Source: Chryseobacterium indologenes | GTDB taxonomy: Bacteria > Bacteroidota > Bacteroidia > Flavobacteriales > Weeksellaceae | NCBI RefSeq assembly: GCF_002025665.1 | Contig: NZ_CP018786.1 | Location: 2,046,001-2,110,000 of the forward strand | Direction of reading: 5' to 3' | DNA: 64,000 bases | Shown: piece after piece, positions 17,167 through 26,409 of the stretch | How positions within the stretch are numbered: position 1 is the stretch's first letter | How the letters are laid out: every line of letters begins with the position of its first letter | Notes under the pieces: model-generated | What the model saw: the letters and a program-made list of their open reading frames with translations, nothing else | Database searches by the model: none | What the model was told of the DNA's origin: nothing | Translations under genes and position numbers: made by a program

Positions 17167-17415
17167 TTACTTGTCAATGGATCCTAAAACCTTCTGAGCA
17201 AAAGAGTTTAAAGCATCTTTTTCGCTCATTCCATTTTGTACATTCGCGTGAACTTCTAAAGCTCCACAGATGTTGGTGATCAATTCTCCTGCAACATTCA
17301 GATCTTCTTCGCTTGTTCCTCTGAATTCGCAGAAACTTTCCAGTACTTCTAAAGTCTTTTCAAGATTTTCAGGAGTCTGATTCTGATAAAACTGTCTGAT
17401 TACGGGTAATTTCAT
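17167..17415 (-). CDS. DUF6952-like small protein
   Basis: An 82-residue soluble protein that appears to match the short conserved family found after thioredoxin genes in Flavobacteriia (DUF6952-like; recognised by size, the start MKLPVIRQFYQNQTPE, and context). Function unknown. It is the last gene of the peroxiredoxin-thioredoxin group and its start overlaps the thioredoxin stop by one base, implying translational coupling and a linked redox role. Confidence 0.7.
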   Translation of the reverse strand: MKLPVIRQFYQNQTPENLEKTLEVLESFCEFRGTSEEDLNVAGELITNICGALEVHANVQNGMSEKDALNSFAQKVLGSIDK

Positions 17416-17723
17416 TATGCTAATTCGTTAAAAAGGTTAATTAAACTTTCCGCCTGGTTTGATTGAACTTGGTTAACCAATTCTCCGTTTTTAAAGATTG
17501 CGAAAGTAGGTAAGTTGTCTACTTTTGCTAATTTTCTGCTTTCAGGAAGCTTTTCAGCATCAACATATAAAAATGGAATAGAGTCATTTTCAGATGCTAA
17601 TTTTTTGAATTTCGGCTTCATAATTCTGCAGTTTCCGCACCATGTTGCGCCATACTGAACAACTACTTTTTCATTGTCGTTCACTATATTTTGTAATGTA
17701 TCTTCGGTTAATTCTGTGTACAT
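17415..17723 (-). CDS. Thioredoxin-family protein with a CGNC active site
   Basis: A 102-residue single-domain cytoplasmic thioredoxin fold. The redox motif is WCGNC (Cys29-Cys32) instead of the usual WCGPC; the cis-Pro loop (NLPTFAIF) is intact. Replacing the CXXC proline usually shifts the redox potential and partner choice. It lies 117 bases downstream of a peroxiredoxin on the same strand and overlaps the small DUF6952-like gene, so it probably recycles that peroxiredoxin. Confidence 0.88.
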   Translation of the reverse strand: MYTELTEDTLQNIVNDNEKVVVQYGATWCGNCRIMKPKFKKLASENDSIPFLYVDAEKLPESRKLAKVDNLPTFAIFKNGELVNQVQSNQAESLINLFNELA

Positions 17724-17778
17724 GATTGTAATTTGAAAATTTATTAATTTGAAAATGTGCTAATGCTTTGTAAAGAAG

Positions 17779-17820
17779 AAAATGAGATAATTTTTGATAA
17801 TCCTCCAATTATCTCATTTT
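17779..17820 (-). terminator. Long hairpin between peroxiredoxin and thioredoxin genes
   Basis: A 14-bp perfect inverted repeat (AAAATGAGATAATT at 17779-17792, AATTATCTCATTTT at 17807-17820). On the minus strand it ends in TTTTCTT, so it could be a leaky terminator or a processing site setting different levels of the two proteins. Confidence 0.6.
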
Positions 17821-17840
17821 CAATATTTTAACACATTCTA

Positions 17841-18473
17841 TTAGTTCTTCGCTAAGTATTCTGCTGTAGAAGTTCTGTCAGCTTTCATAGCGTCTTTCCC
17901 TTCTTCCCAGTTTGCAGGACATACTTCACCGTGCTTTTGTACGTGTGTGTAAGCGTCGATTAATCTTAAGAATTCTTTTACGTTTCTTCCTAGAGGCATA
18001 TCGTTTACCGCTTCGTGGAAGATTTTTCCAGTTTCGTCGATAAGGTAAGTTGCTCTGTAAGTTACGTTAGAACCTGTGAAAACTTCATTTCCATCTTCGT
18101 CATATTCGAAGTCCTGATCAACAATTCCCAAAGTGTTAGCCAATTGTCTGTGAGTATCAGCTAAAAGTGGGTAAGTTACTCCTTCAATTCCTCCGTTATC
18201 TTTTGGTGTGTTCAACCATGCGAAGTGTACTTCGTTAGTATCACAAGATGCACCGATTACTTTAGTGTTTCTTTTTTCGAATTCACCTAAAGCCTCCTGG
18301 AAAGCGTGAAGCTCAGTAGGACATACGAAAGTGAAATCTTTAGGGTACCAGAATAAAAGAACTTTTTGCTGGTTGTTTACTGCTTCATCAAGGATGTTGA
18401 TTCTTAAATCGTCACCCATTTCAGACATTGCGTCGATTGTTAAATTTGGGAATTTTTTTCCTACTAAAGACAT
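17841..18473 (-). CDS. Typical 2-Cys peroxiredoxin (AhpC/Prx1 class)
   Basis: Reduces hydrogen peroxide and organic peroxides. The start at 18473 gives 210 residues beginning MSLVGKKFPN, the family-typical N-terminus; a longer in-frame start at 18524 adds 17 unconserved residues that overlap the promoter and is rejected. The peroxidatic cysteine is Cys51 in DFTFVCPTE; the resolving cysteine lies in HGEVCPANW near the C-terminus. The downstream thioredoxin is the likely reductant. A strong promoter lies 32 bases upstream. Confidence 0.94.
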   Translation of the reverse strand: MSLVGKKFPNLTIDAMSEMGDDLRINILDEAVNNQQKVLLFWYPKDFTFVCPTELHAFQEALGEFEKRNTKVIGASCDTNEVHFAWLNTPKDNGGIEGVTYPLLADTHRQLANTLGIVDQDFEYDEDGNEVFTGSNVTYRATYLIDETGKIFHEAVNDMPLGRNVKEFLRLIDAYTHVQKHGEVCPANWEEGKDAMKADRTSTAEYLAKN

Positions 18474-18504
18474 AATTTTCTGTTTTATATTTAAATTTCT
18501 AATG

Positions 18505-18535
18505 CAAATATATAAAAGATTCATCTATCAAACAA
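18505..18535 (-). promoter_or_regulatory. Promoter of the peroxiredoxin gene
   Basis: On the minus strand TATATTTG (18512-18505) matches the TAnnTTTG -7 consensus, and a TTG (18535-18533) lies 20 bases upstream as the -33 element. Both elements at ideal spacing make this one of the clearest promoters in the window. Confidence 0.75.
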
Positions 18536-18585
18536 ACTAAAATCGATAAATAAAATCTATAATTGTTTTTGGTGTGATGTTAAAT

Positions 18586-18613
18586 AAAAAAGCCCTGATA
18601 TCAGGGCTTTTTG
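18586..18613 (-). terminator. Terminator after the M16 protease gene
   Basis: AAAAAGCCCTGATATCAGGGCTTTTT palindromic stem directly past the stop codon, with T-runs on both strands. Confidence 0.88.
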
Positions 18614-18619
18614 TTTATT

Positions 18620-21559
18620 TTAATAACCAAATATTTCAGTTAAATTAAGTTTTTTTACTTCGCCTAATTTCTGCATATCAGCCTCATTCACTTTGTCTTG
18701 AGAAGCGACAAGGCAGTAGGTGTAGTTCTTGTTTTTCATTTCCTTATCATGGAATGAGTTGATGTCTGTGAAAGACAGTTTTGGTGCCTGTTCATAAACA
18801 TTCTTTCTCATATCAAAGTTGTTTCCAAGCTTTTGAGATTTCAGATAAGAGAAGATGATTCCGTCCTGAGTAATTCTTTCAGAAGCAATTGATTTTTTCA
18901 ATCCGCTTTTCGCTGTTTCGAATAACTGCTCAGACTTTGGAAGGGTCGTCAGAAGCTCATTCATAGCCGTTGTAGACTCATTGAATTTGTCTGCCTGCGT
19001 TCCAACATAAGCCATAACCATGTCTTTGTCTGTTTTCTTACTTGGAAGTGCAAAATAAGAATAGGTAGAATAAGCCAGTGCTTTTGATTCTCTGATAGTC
19101 TGGAATACAATAGATCCCATTCCGCCTCCGAAATAGTTGTTAAATAAGCTTACCGTTGGAGTAGTGGATGCATTGTACGGATCAGAATTTCTTACCCAGA
19201 AAACTTCAGCCTGTACCATATCATAATGAGCAAATAAAACTTTGTTCTTATCAGTTGGGATCTGAGCGAAAGTTTTAGACTTAGGAAGATCTTTCAGGGT
19301 AGCAGGAAGTTTGTGAACAGGTTTCAAAGCTGCTACTACATCATTTCCTGATTTTGGACCATAATACAGTACTTTGTGCTTGAAATTGAATAAATCATGA
19401 AGAACATTAATTAAGTCTTCAGCTTTTAATGCATCAAGTTCAGCATCGCTTAGTACATTATTGAAAGGATTCTGTGCACCGTATTGAGCATAACTTCTCA
19501 ACCCGGACATAATTACTCCTTTATTCTGTTTTGCGTTTGCTCTGGCTTTCTTCAATCTAACTTTGTAAGCATCAAGAGCAGCCTGGTCTGCCTGACAGTT
19601 TTTGATTAAATCTTCAAATAAGGAAATGGTTTTATCAAAGTTTTCATTTAAACCTTCCAGTGATACGTAAGTTTCCTCGTTTCCTGCACTCACATTGAAG
19701 CTTGAGGCAAGTTTGTAGAATTCCTTACTGATGATTTCAGAAGACTTGTCTTTCGTTCCTAAATACTGAAGATATTCTGCTGCTAATGGAAGAATTTTGT
19801 TGGTCCATTTTCCTGAATCAAAGTGATAATACATTCTGAACAAAGCGTTGTCTGTATTTTTTACAGAAAGTACATCTACAGCAGCTAATTTGTTTTTAGC
19901 GATGTCTTTGTCATAATTCAACCATACCGGAGCGATAGGGTTTTCAGGCATTTCATCAATCTTCTTAAGAAAAGGAGACTGGTCTTCTCTGTTAACGGAA
20001 ACCGGTGTAATGGTTGGTTTATCAACTTTTACAATGCTCTTATCTTCCCCTTTTCTTTTGTAAACTGCAACGTAGTTATTGTTCTGAAGATATTTGGATA
20101 CAAAATCCATGATATCTTTTTTCGTTAGTTTTGAAATCTCATCAACATACTCAAGCGATGCTTTGTGATCAACTTCTGAAGTGAATTCATCCATCAGGAT
20201 GCTTGCTCTTGACGAATATTTTTCATCTTTCTGAATAATACCTTTCTTCTCGTTGTTTACGATAGACTGGATAAGGTCATCAGAAAAATCCCCTTTTCTT
20301 AATTTATCAATTTCCTGAAGAAGAAGATTTTTTACTTCATCCAGAGACTGTCCTTCAGTGGGCTTACCCTGTAAAAGTAAAACAGAATAATCTTTCAAAG
20401 CATAAGCTCCGGCATAAGCACCCAGTAGTTTCTGTTTTTTTACCAGATCAAGATCGATCAATCCTGCTTGTCCGTTAGTAAGCATGTTTCCAACAAGATT
20501 CAGCATTCTGGCATCTTTGGTAGAAGCTCCCGGAAATCTGAAACCAAGCATTACGTTTTCAGGATTCGGTCCTACCACTTCTTTTACAACCGGAGCGGTG
20601 ATAGGTTTTTCCTGCCCGACTTTATATTCAGGAATTGCTTTAGGTTTCATGTAAGAGAAAGCCTTATCAATTTTTGCAATCACTTCATCCGGATTAAAAT
20701 CTCCGGACATGATGATTCCCATATTATTCGGAACGTAATAATTGTTATAATATTCTCTGATCGCGTGTAGAGAAGGGTTTTTCAGGTGTTCAATGGTTCC
20801 GATAGTGGTTTGCTTTCCATAATTGTTATTAGGGAAAAGGTTGGCAAACATCGTATCGAAAACTTTATCTCCGTCATCATCAAGAGATCTGTTTTTTTCT
20901 TCATATACCGCTTCAAGCTCTGTGTGGAAAAGTCTTAGAACCGGTTCTCTGAATCTTTCAGACTGTACGGCAAGGAATTTGTCAAGAACATTTGCAGGTA
21001 CATCTTCTGTGTAGACCGTTTGTTCAAAAGAAGTGAAGGCATTGGTGCCATCAGCTCCCATACCAGCCATCATTTTATCGTATTCATTTGCGATTGCAAA
21101 TTTTGCTGCCTCTCCGGAAACTCTGTCAATTTCTTTGTAGATTTCTTTTCTTTTGGCTTCATCCTTGGTCTGGTTGTACTTTTCGTAAAGAGCGTCAATC
21201 TGGTCTAAAAGAGGTTTTTCTTTTGCCCAGTCTTTAGATCCAAACTGGTTTGTTCCTTTGAAAAGCATGTGCTCCAGATAGTGGGCAAGACCTGTGTGGT
21301 CTGCAGGATCGGTTTTGCTTCCTGCTTTTGTTGCAATATACGTTTGTATTCTCGGATCTTTATTGGTGGGACTCAAAATTACCGTTAATCCGTTTTTCAA
21401 AGTATAATACCTTGCGGAAGTTGGGTCATTGGTTACATATTTATACTTGTAGCCATTGGAAGTCGCTTCTTTCCATTGGAAATCCTGGCCAAAAGCATAT
21501 CCTGCGAAACTTGCAGCGGCAATACTTGTAGCGATGGTTAGTTTTTTTAACAGATTCAT
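18620..21559 (-). CDS. M16-family zinc metalloprotease, exported, two-repeat
   Basis: A 979-residue exported insulinase/pitrilysin-family protein (signal peptide ending near YAFGQ). The N-terminal M16 half has the inverted zinc motif HYLEH (His93, Glu96, His97), with the third ligand Glu in the ELEAVYEEKNR region. The C-terminal half is the inactive M16_C-type repeat that closes the proteolytic chamber. Such enzymes degrade peptides in the periplasm. Co-transcribed with the aminotransferase 33 bases upstream and ended by a strong terminator. Confidence 0.92.
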   Translation of the reverse strand: MNLLKKLTIATSIAAASFAGYAFGQDFQWKEATSNGYKYKYVTNDPTSARYYTLKNGLTVILSPTNKDPRIQTYIATKAGSKTDPADHTGLAHYLEHMLFKGTNQFGSKDWAKEKPLLDQIDALYEKYNQTKDEAKRKEIYKEIDRVSGEAAKFAIANEYDKMMAGMGADGTNAFTSFEQTVYTEDVPANVLDKFLAVQSERFREPVLRLFHTELEAVYEEKNRSLDDDGDKVFDTMFANLFPNNNYGKQTTIGTIEHLKNPSLHAIREYYNNYYVPNNMGIIMSGDFNPDEVIAKIDKAFSYMKPKAIPEYKVGQEKPITAPVVKEVVGPNPENVMLGFRFPGASTKDARMLNLVGNMLTNGQAGLIDLDLVKKQKLLGAYAGAYALKDYSVLLLQGKPTEGQSLDEVKNLLLQEIDKLRKGDFSDDLIQSIVNNEKKGIIQKDEKYSSRASILMDEFTSEVDHKASLEYVDEISKLTKKDIMDFVSKYLQNNNYVAVYKRKGEDKSIVKVDKPTITPVSVNREDQSPFLKKIDEMPENPIAPVWLNYDKDIAKNKLAAVDVLSVKNTDNALFRMYYHFDSGKWTNKILPLAAEYLQYLGTKDKSSEIISKEFYKLASSFNVSAGNEETYVSLEGLNENFDKTISLFEDLIKNCQADQAALDAYKVRLKKARANAKQNKGVIMSGLRSYAQYGAQNPFNNVLSDAELDALKAEDLINVLHDLFNFKHKVLYYGPKSGNDVVAALKPVHKLPATLKDLPKSKTFAQIPTDKNKVLFAHYDMVQAEVFWVRNSDPYNASTTPTVSLFNNYFGGGMGSIVFQTIRESKALAYSTYSYFALPSKKTDKDMVMAYVGTQADKFNESTTAMNELLTTLPKSEQLFETAKSGLKKSIASERITQDGIIFSYLKSQKLGNNFDMRKNVYEQAPKLSFTDINSFHDKEMKNKNYTYCLVASQDKVNEADMQKLGEVKKLNLTEIFGY

Positions 21560-21592
21560 TGCTGTCGTGTTTTATGTTGGGTTATTAATTTG

Positions 21593-22786
21593 TTAATTGA
21601 ATTTTTCCAATAAATTTTTAATTCGTTTCATGGCCTCTCTTAAATCTTCCTCAGAAGCGGCATAAGAGAATCTGATACATTCCGGGCTTCCAAAAGAGAA
21701 TCCACCTACACATCCAACGTGAGCATTTTCCAGAAGGAACATGGCAAAGTCGTCAGAGTTTTTAATTTCTGTTCCATCAAGGGTTTTTCCAATATAGTAC
21801 GAAATATCCGGGAAGAAATAGAAGGCAGCCTTTGGAAGTACCACTTTGAATCCTGGGATTTCTTTGATCAGTTCATAGACAAGATCTCTTCTTTTTTTGA
21901 AAGCATCAATCATGTATCTGTATTCGGAAGGATCTGCTTTCAGGGCAACAATAGAAGCTCTTTGTGCTACCGTATTGGCGCCGCTGGTCATCTGTCCCTG
22001 TACTTTTTCACAAGCTTTTGCCAGCCATTCCGGACATGCAGAATACCCGATTCTCCATCCGGTCATAGCAAATGCTTTTGACATTCCATTGATTACCGCA
22101 GTCTGTTCATACACTTCTGGGAACTGAGCAATCGAAGTGGTGTTCGTTTCATAATTAATGTATTCATAAATCTCATCAGAAATTATCGTTATCTGAGGGT
22201 ATTTAGCAATTACTTTGGCAATGGATTTCAATTCGTCATAGGTATAATATCCTCCTGACGGATTACATGGCGAGCTAAAAAGTACAGCTTTGGTTTTCTC
22301 AGTAATAGCTTCTTCAAGCTGTTCTGCAGTCACTTTGAAATCGGTAACATAAGATGTAGGAAGCATTACAGAAGTTCCACCCATCATTTTTACCATTTCA
22401 TCGTAGCTTACCCAGTATGGTGCAGGAAGAAGAACTTCATCACCATCATTGATAATAGCGGCCAAAACGTTGATAATAGCCTGCTTAGCTCCATTGGAAA
22501 CACAAATCTGGGTAGGTTTATATTCCAGATTATTATCTCTTTTTAATTTATATGCAATAGCCTCACGCAGTTCCAGAAATCCGGGAACAGGAGAATAGTG
22601 GCTGTAATTTTGATTGATGGCATCGAATGCTGCCTGTTTGATATTGTCCGGAACATCGAAATCCGGTTCGCCAAGAGTTAAGCTAATCACATCTATTCCG
22701 CTGGCTTTCATTTCTCTGGCTTTGTTTGACATTACAAATGTCTGGGAGTATCCTAATCTTTTTACTCTATCTGAAAGTTTATCCAT
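21593..22786 (-). CDS. Class I PLP-dependent aminotransferase (aspartate aminotransferase-like)
   Basis: A 397-residue cytoplasmic fold-type I aminotransferase. Visible motifs: substrate/PLP contact SPCNPSGG near residue 170, DEIYEY with the PLP-binding Asp, the internal-aldimine lysine in NGMSKAFAMTGWRIGY near residue 235, and a C-terminal Arg in CIRFSYA. The sequence fits the aspartate/aromatic class Ib, most likely aspartate-2-oxoglutarate transamination; exact substrate unproven. First gene of a pair with the M16 protease. Confidence 0.92.
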   Translation of the reverse strand: MDKLSDRVKRLGYSQTFVMSNKAREMKASGIDVISLTLGEPDFDVPDNIKQAAFDAINQNYSHYSPVPGFLELREAIAYKLKRDNNLEYKPTQICVSNGAKQAIINVLAAIINDGDEVLLPAPYWVSYDEMVKMMGGTSVMLPTSYVTDFKVTAEQLEEAITEKTKAVLFSSPCNPSGGYYTYDELKSIAKVIAKYPQITIISDEIYEYINYETNTTSIAQFPEVYEQTAVINGMSKAFAMTGWRIGYSACPEWLAKACEKVQGQMTSGANTVAQRASIVALKADPSEYRYMIDAFKKRRDLVYELIKEIPGFKVVLPKAAFYFFPDISYYIGKTLDGTEIKNSDDFAMFLLENAHVGCVGGFSFGSPECIRFSYAASEEDLREAMKRIKNLLEKFN

Positions 22787-22806
22787 TGTATTTTTTTGAA
22801 TTTTAA

Positions 22807-22814
22807 CAAATATA
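22807..22814 (-). promoter_or_regulatory. Candidate -7 element for the aminotransferase-M16 operon
   Basis: Minus-strand TATATTTG matches TAnnTTTG, 20 bases before the start codon. No -33 TTG at standard spacing. Confidence 0.5.
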
Positions 22815-22964
22815 TAATAAAAACGTGGTGTGGAGGTAATAAAAATAAAGGTACTTTAAAGATTTTTGTCAGGTTTTAGTCAAAACTTCTTTTAGGTTAT
22901 AAAAATCATTTCTTTTGGTGTATGAGACTAATTTTAATCTTATTTTAGCCAAAAACTTAATTCC

Positions 22965-23801
22965 ATGAAGAAGATATTCAAAGCACTTTTTTTGTTATCC
23001 GTGCCGCTTTTATATGCACAGAATTACCGTTTTGTCTACGAGTATAAGATGAAACCAAATATTGAAAAAAAGGATTCTGTAGTGATTGATTATATGAACC
23101 TGGATACGGATGGAAAAAAATCCTATTTCACTAATGCTGTTAAATATGAAAGAGATTCAGTATATCAGGCAGACAAAAATTATTCTGCATTGTTGAAAGG
23201 CAAAAATTATGACCGTAATCTGAACTATATTATTGAGAAAAACTATTCCCAAAAGACGATAAACCTGTATGATAAATACAAAAGCGTAAGTCTGGTAACT
23301 ATAGATCAGGAAATCCCAAAATGGAAAATTGAAAATGAGTTTAAAAAGATTAACGATCTGAACTGCCAGAAAGCGGTTGCAGATTATAAAGGCCGAACTT
23401 GGGAAGCGTGGTTTAGCAAGGATTTTCCCATAAGCGATGGCCCATACAAATTCAGTGGTCTTCCGGGGCTTGTTGTTGCCATTAAGGACGGGGACAATGA
23501 TCATGGTTTTGAATTGGTTCAGATTAAGAAAATTAAAGCAATCACAGCTTTTGTACCGAAAAATAATAAGCAGATGAGTGGTGAAGAATATAGAAAGCTT
23601 ATTAAGAATTATACTTTTAATCCGGCAGAAGACATTGCGGCGATGAATATGGATTCCAAAAGCGGAACGATGGAAATGCAACTGAAGGACGGTTATGTTG
23701 CTCAGCTGGATATCAATAAGCTCAAAAAATATGGAGCAAAAATGGATGATGTGATCGCAGAAATGCTAAAAATGGGCACTAATCCTATTGAAAGAGATTA
23801 A
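22965..23801 (+). CDS. GLPGLI family protein
   Basis: A 278-residue secreted protein (signal peptide ending near LLYAQ) containing the family motif FSGLPGLVVAI near residue 168, preceded by the WEAWFSKDFPISDGPYKF block. GLPGLI proteins are restricted to Bacteroidetes and often multicopy in Chryseobacterium; their function is unknown, though some sit beside TonB receptors or peptidases. Here it precedes an M28 peptidase by 69 bases on the same strand. Confidence 0.9.
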   Translation: MKKIFKALFLLSVPLLYAQNYRFVYEYKMKPNIEKKDSVVIDYMNLDTDGKKSYFTNAVKYERDSVYQADKNYSALLKGKNYDRNLNYIIEKNYSQKTINLYDKYKSVSLVTIDQEIPKWKIENEFKKINDLNCQKAVADYKGRTWEAWFSKDFPISDGPYKFSGLPGLVVAIKDGDNDHGFELVQIKKIKAITAFVPKNNKQMSGEEYRKLIKNYTFNPAEDIAAMNMDSKSGTMEMQLKDGYVAQLDINKLKKYGAKMDDVIAEMLKMGTNPIERD

Positions 23802-23870
23802 AATAATTTCTCATAAGGGATGATTTTGCAGCGTAGGGTTTTGTATCTTTAACAATCTAAGATCTGTTAT

Positions 23871-25208
23871 ATGAGGTATTCCGTTTTTTTATTACTGATT
23901 TCCTGTACTGTTTTTTCTCAGAAGCATTCAAAAGATGACGAAGTGAAAAAATATGTCTCGCAGGTGAATGAGGATTCATTAAAATCATATATAGGAAAGT
24001 TGGTAAGCTTTGAAACCCGGCATACCTTGAGTTCGATAGATGATTCTAAACACGGAATAGGTGCCGCAAGGAATTGGGTGATCAGGAAATTCAATGAATA
24101 TGCTAAAAATTCCGGTGGAAGAATGGAAGTATATCTACAGCAGGAAGATATTCAGCCGGATGGAAAACGAATTGATAAAGTGGCAAATCTTGGAAATGCT
24201 GTTGCTTTTCTCAAAGGAACAGATCCGAATGATAAGAGAATTTTCCTGATCGGAGGCCATCTGGATTCAAGAGTTACTGATGTGATGAACAGGACTTCCA
24301 AAGCACCTGGTGCCAATGATGATGGGAGTGGAGTAAGTGCTGTGATAGAGTCTGCGAGAATACTGAGCAAATCTTCGTTTCCGGCGTCTGTCATTTTCGT
24401 GGCCTTTTCGGGAGAAGAACAATCTTTGTTAGGCTCTAAACAATTGGCTGAAAAAATTAAAAGAGAAAATGGGCAACTGGAAGCTGTTTTGAATAATGAC
24501 ATGATTGGTAATCCCAAAGCAGGAGAAACTGGAGAAATCAACACCCGTATACTTCGTGTGTTTAGTGAAGGATTGCCTTACAAAGATCTGGATAAAAAGG
24601 CAATGACAATCAGAAATCTTGGTTTTGAAAATGATAGTGAATCCAGGCAGCTGGCTCGTTATATCAAAGAAATTACAGAACAATATGTCAACGGATTAGA
24701 GATTAAACTGATCTATAGAAATGACAGATTTTTGCGTGGAGGAGATCATACCAGCTTTGTGAATAACGGATTTCCTTCTGTAAGACTGACCGAATATTAT
24801 GAAAATTACGATCATCAGCATCAGGACATAAGAATTGAAAATAATAAGCAGTATGGTGATCTTCCTGAGTTTATAGATTTTAAATATCTGAAAAAGAATG
24901 TCGCAGCCAATGTTGCCGTATTGGCAAGTCTTGCAAAATCTACCTCGAAACCAGAGAAAGTTGAAATGGATGTGAAGGAACTGACAAATTCAACAACTTT
25001 ACATTGGGAAAAGCCAAAATCCGGAATCCCCGCAGGATATTATGTGCTGGCAAGGGAAACAGACAGTCCGGTATGGCAGAAAAAAATATTCACCACTGAA
25101 CTTTCTATGAAGATTCCGCTTTCGAAAGACAATTATATTTTTGCTGTACAGAGCGTGAGCTCGTCAGGAAACCTGAGTGTCCCTGTCATACCAGGAATTG
25201 CAAAGTGA
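23871..25208 (+). CDS. Secreted M28-family zinc aminopeptidase with C-terminal beta domain
   Basis: A 445-residue exported peptidase from a different M28 branch than the tandem array. All ligands are present: GGHLDSR (zinc His), NDDGSG (bridging Asp), SGEEQSLLGS (general-base Glu and zinc Glu), NNDMIGN (Asp) and GGDHTSF (His). After the catalytic domain (about residues 45-355), the last 85 residues look like a fibronectin type III-like beta domain (TTLHWEKP, GYYVLAR). Likely a periplasmic or secreted aminopeptidase. Confidence 0.9.
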   Translation: MRYSVFLLLISCTVFSQKHSKDDEVKKYVSQVNEDSLKSYIGKLVSFETRHTLSSIDDSKHGIGAARNWVIRKFNEYAKNSGGRMEVYLQQEDIQPDGKRIDKVANLGNAVAFLKGTDPNDKRIFLIGGHLDSRVTDVMNRTSKAPGANDDGSGVSAVIESARILSKSSFPASVIFVAFSGEEQSLLGSKQLAEKIKRENGQLEAVLNNDMIGNPKAGETGEINTRILRVFSEGLPYKDLDKKAMTIRNLGFENDSESRQLARYIKEITEQYVNGLEIKLIYRNDRFLRGGDHTSFVNNGFPSVRLTEYYENYDHQHQDIRIENNKQYGDLPEFIDFKYLKKNVAANVAVLASLAKSTSKPEKVEMDVKELTNSTTLHWEKPKSGIPAGYYVLARETDSPVWQKKIFTTELSMKIPLSKDNYIFAVQSVSSSGNLSVPVIPGIAK

Positions 25209-25257
25209 TGGATTTTACTGAAAACCAGAATTTACTGCCGGATCAGGAAAAGTAGAT

Positions 25258-25288
25258 TTGAATACAAGAGAAATAAAACTTATTTTTG
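25258..25288 (+). promoter_or_regulatory. Promoter of rsmG
   Basis: TTG at 25258-25260 and TATTTTTG at 25281-25288 with 20 bases between match the Bacteroidetes -33/-7 consensus. The rsmG ATG is 19 bases further on. Confidence 0.72.
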
Positions 25289-25306
25289 CGGTTTATAATA
25301 ATTCAC

Positions 25307-25942
25307 ATGTCTGCATCGTTACTATTAAAATATTTCCCGGATCTTACTGAAAAACAGAAAGAACAGTTCTCAAAACTGGAAAGTCTGTACAATGAATGGA
25401 ATGAAAAGATCAATGTAATTTCCAGAAAAGATATGGAATCACTGTATGAAAAGCATATTCTGCACTCGTTGGGAATTGCAAAAGTGATGGAATTTGCACC
25501 GGGAACCAAAGTTTTGGATATCGGAACCGGAGGTGGTTTTCCAGGTATTCCTTTGGCGATCCTTTTTCCTGAAACAGAATTCACGCTGATTGATTCTATT
25601 GGTAAGAAAATCAGTGTGGTACAGGCTGTGGCAGATGGAGTAGGACTTACTAATGTAACGGCTATCCATGGAAGGGCAGAAAAGCTTAAAGAAAAATTCC
25701 ACTTTGTAGTCAGCAGAGCGGTAACTCAAATGCCGGAATTTTTAAGATGGCTGAAGGGGAAATTTGAAAAAGAACAGTTTAACCCTAAACATAACGGAAT
25801 TTTATATTTGAAAGGCGGTGATCTTGCTGAAGAGCTTGCCGGACTTAAATGTGAAATTTTCAATCTTAAACACTATTTTGATGAAGAGTTTTTTGATACG
25901 AAGAAAGTAGTTTATGTATCAAAAGGTAATTTTAATTCCTGA
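25307..25942 (+). CDS. rsmG: 16S rRNA (guanine-N7) methyltransferase
   Basis: SAM-dependent methyltransferase that modifies G527 (E. coli numbering) of 16S rRNA; its loss gives low-level streptomycin resistance in other bacteria. The 211-residue form starting MSASLLLKYFP is chosen; the longer reading from 25286 lies inside the promoter. Motifs: VLDIGTGGGFPGIPLAI (SAM binding, about residues 70-86), DSIGKK (acidic ribose contact and following Lys) and FHFVVSRAV. Monocistronic by promoter position. Confidence 0.93.
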   Translation: MSASLLLKYFPDLTEKQKEQFSKLESLYNEWNEKINVISRKDMESLYEKHILHSLGIAKVMEFAPGTKVLDIGTGGGFPGIPLAILFPETEFTLIDSIGKKISVVQAVADGVGLTNVTAIHGRAEKLKEKFHFVVSRAVTQMPEFLRWLKGKFEKEQFNPKHNGILYLKGGDLAEELAGLKCEIFNLKHYFDEEFFDTKKVVYVSKGNFNS

Positions 25943-26004
25943 TTTTTATGTGAATAAGGAATAATTTTTGCTAATATTTGTTAATAATCAGAAAAGTAAA
26001 GGTT

Positions 26005-26409
26005 ATGAAAAAACTTTTAAATATTGGATTTTCAGTATTCGTGCTAGGCGTGCTTCTGGTTTCGTGTGATGATGATGATTATCATACCATTGAATCTATT
26101 GGTAAAATCAAAATAGACAGCGTAAAAATTGTCAATGATACCATGGATGTCTTTGCGATACAGAGTATCAAAACTTATTCCACTTATCCGTCTCATTGTG
26201 AGGGTTTTTACGGATATGATTATGTTTACAATACCAATCTGGAAAGAACGGTTACTTCCTATAAATATATTACCAACGGACCTTGTACACAAGGGAATTA
26301 CGTGGGAGCGAATCAAATCAACTTCAGCCCTCAAAGAAAAGGTACTTATACTTTTAAATTCTGGAATGGAGGAAATAACTGGATCACGAAAACAATTGTA
26401 GTGGAATAA
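26005..26409 (+). CDS. Surface-type lipoprotein of unknown function
   Basis: A 134-residue lipoprotein starting MKKLLNIGF, with lipobox Cys21 followed by four Asp (CDDDDY). An acidic run right after the lipidated Cys resembles the lipoprotein export signal that sends Bacteroidetes lipoproteins to the cell surface. The rest is a beta-rich domain with two cysteines (HCEGF, GPCTQ) that may form a disulphide, and it ends in an Ig-like strand pattern. Its stop codon overlaps the next start. Confidence 0.7.
   Translation: MKKLLNIGFSVFVLGVLLVSCDDDDYHTIESIGKIKIDSVKIVNDTMDVFAIQSIKTYSTYPSHCEGFYGYDYVYNTNLERTVTSYKYITNGPCTQGNYVGANQINFSPQRKGTYTFKFWNGGNNWITKTIVVE

Noticed and set aside
18474..18524. Longer start for the peroxiredoxin
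   Set aside because: The 17 extra residues overlap the -7 promoter element and lack family similarity.
24152..24544. Antisense frames opposite M28, rsmG and other genes
   Set aside because: These are shadows of well-supported genes with no start context or family features.
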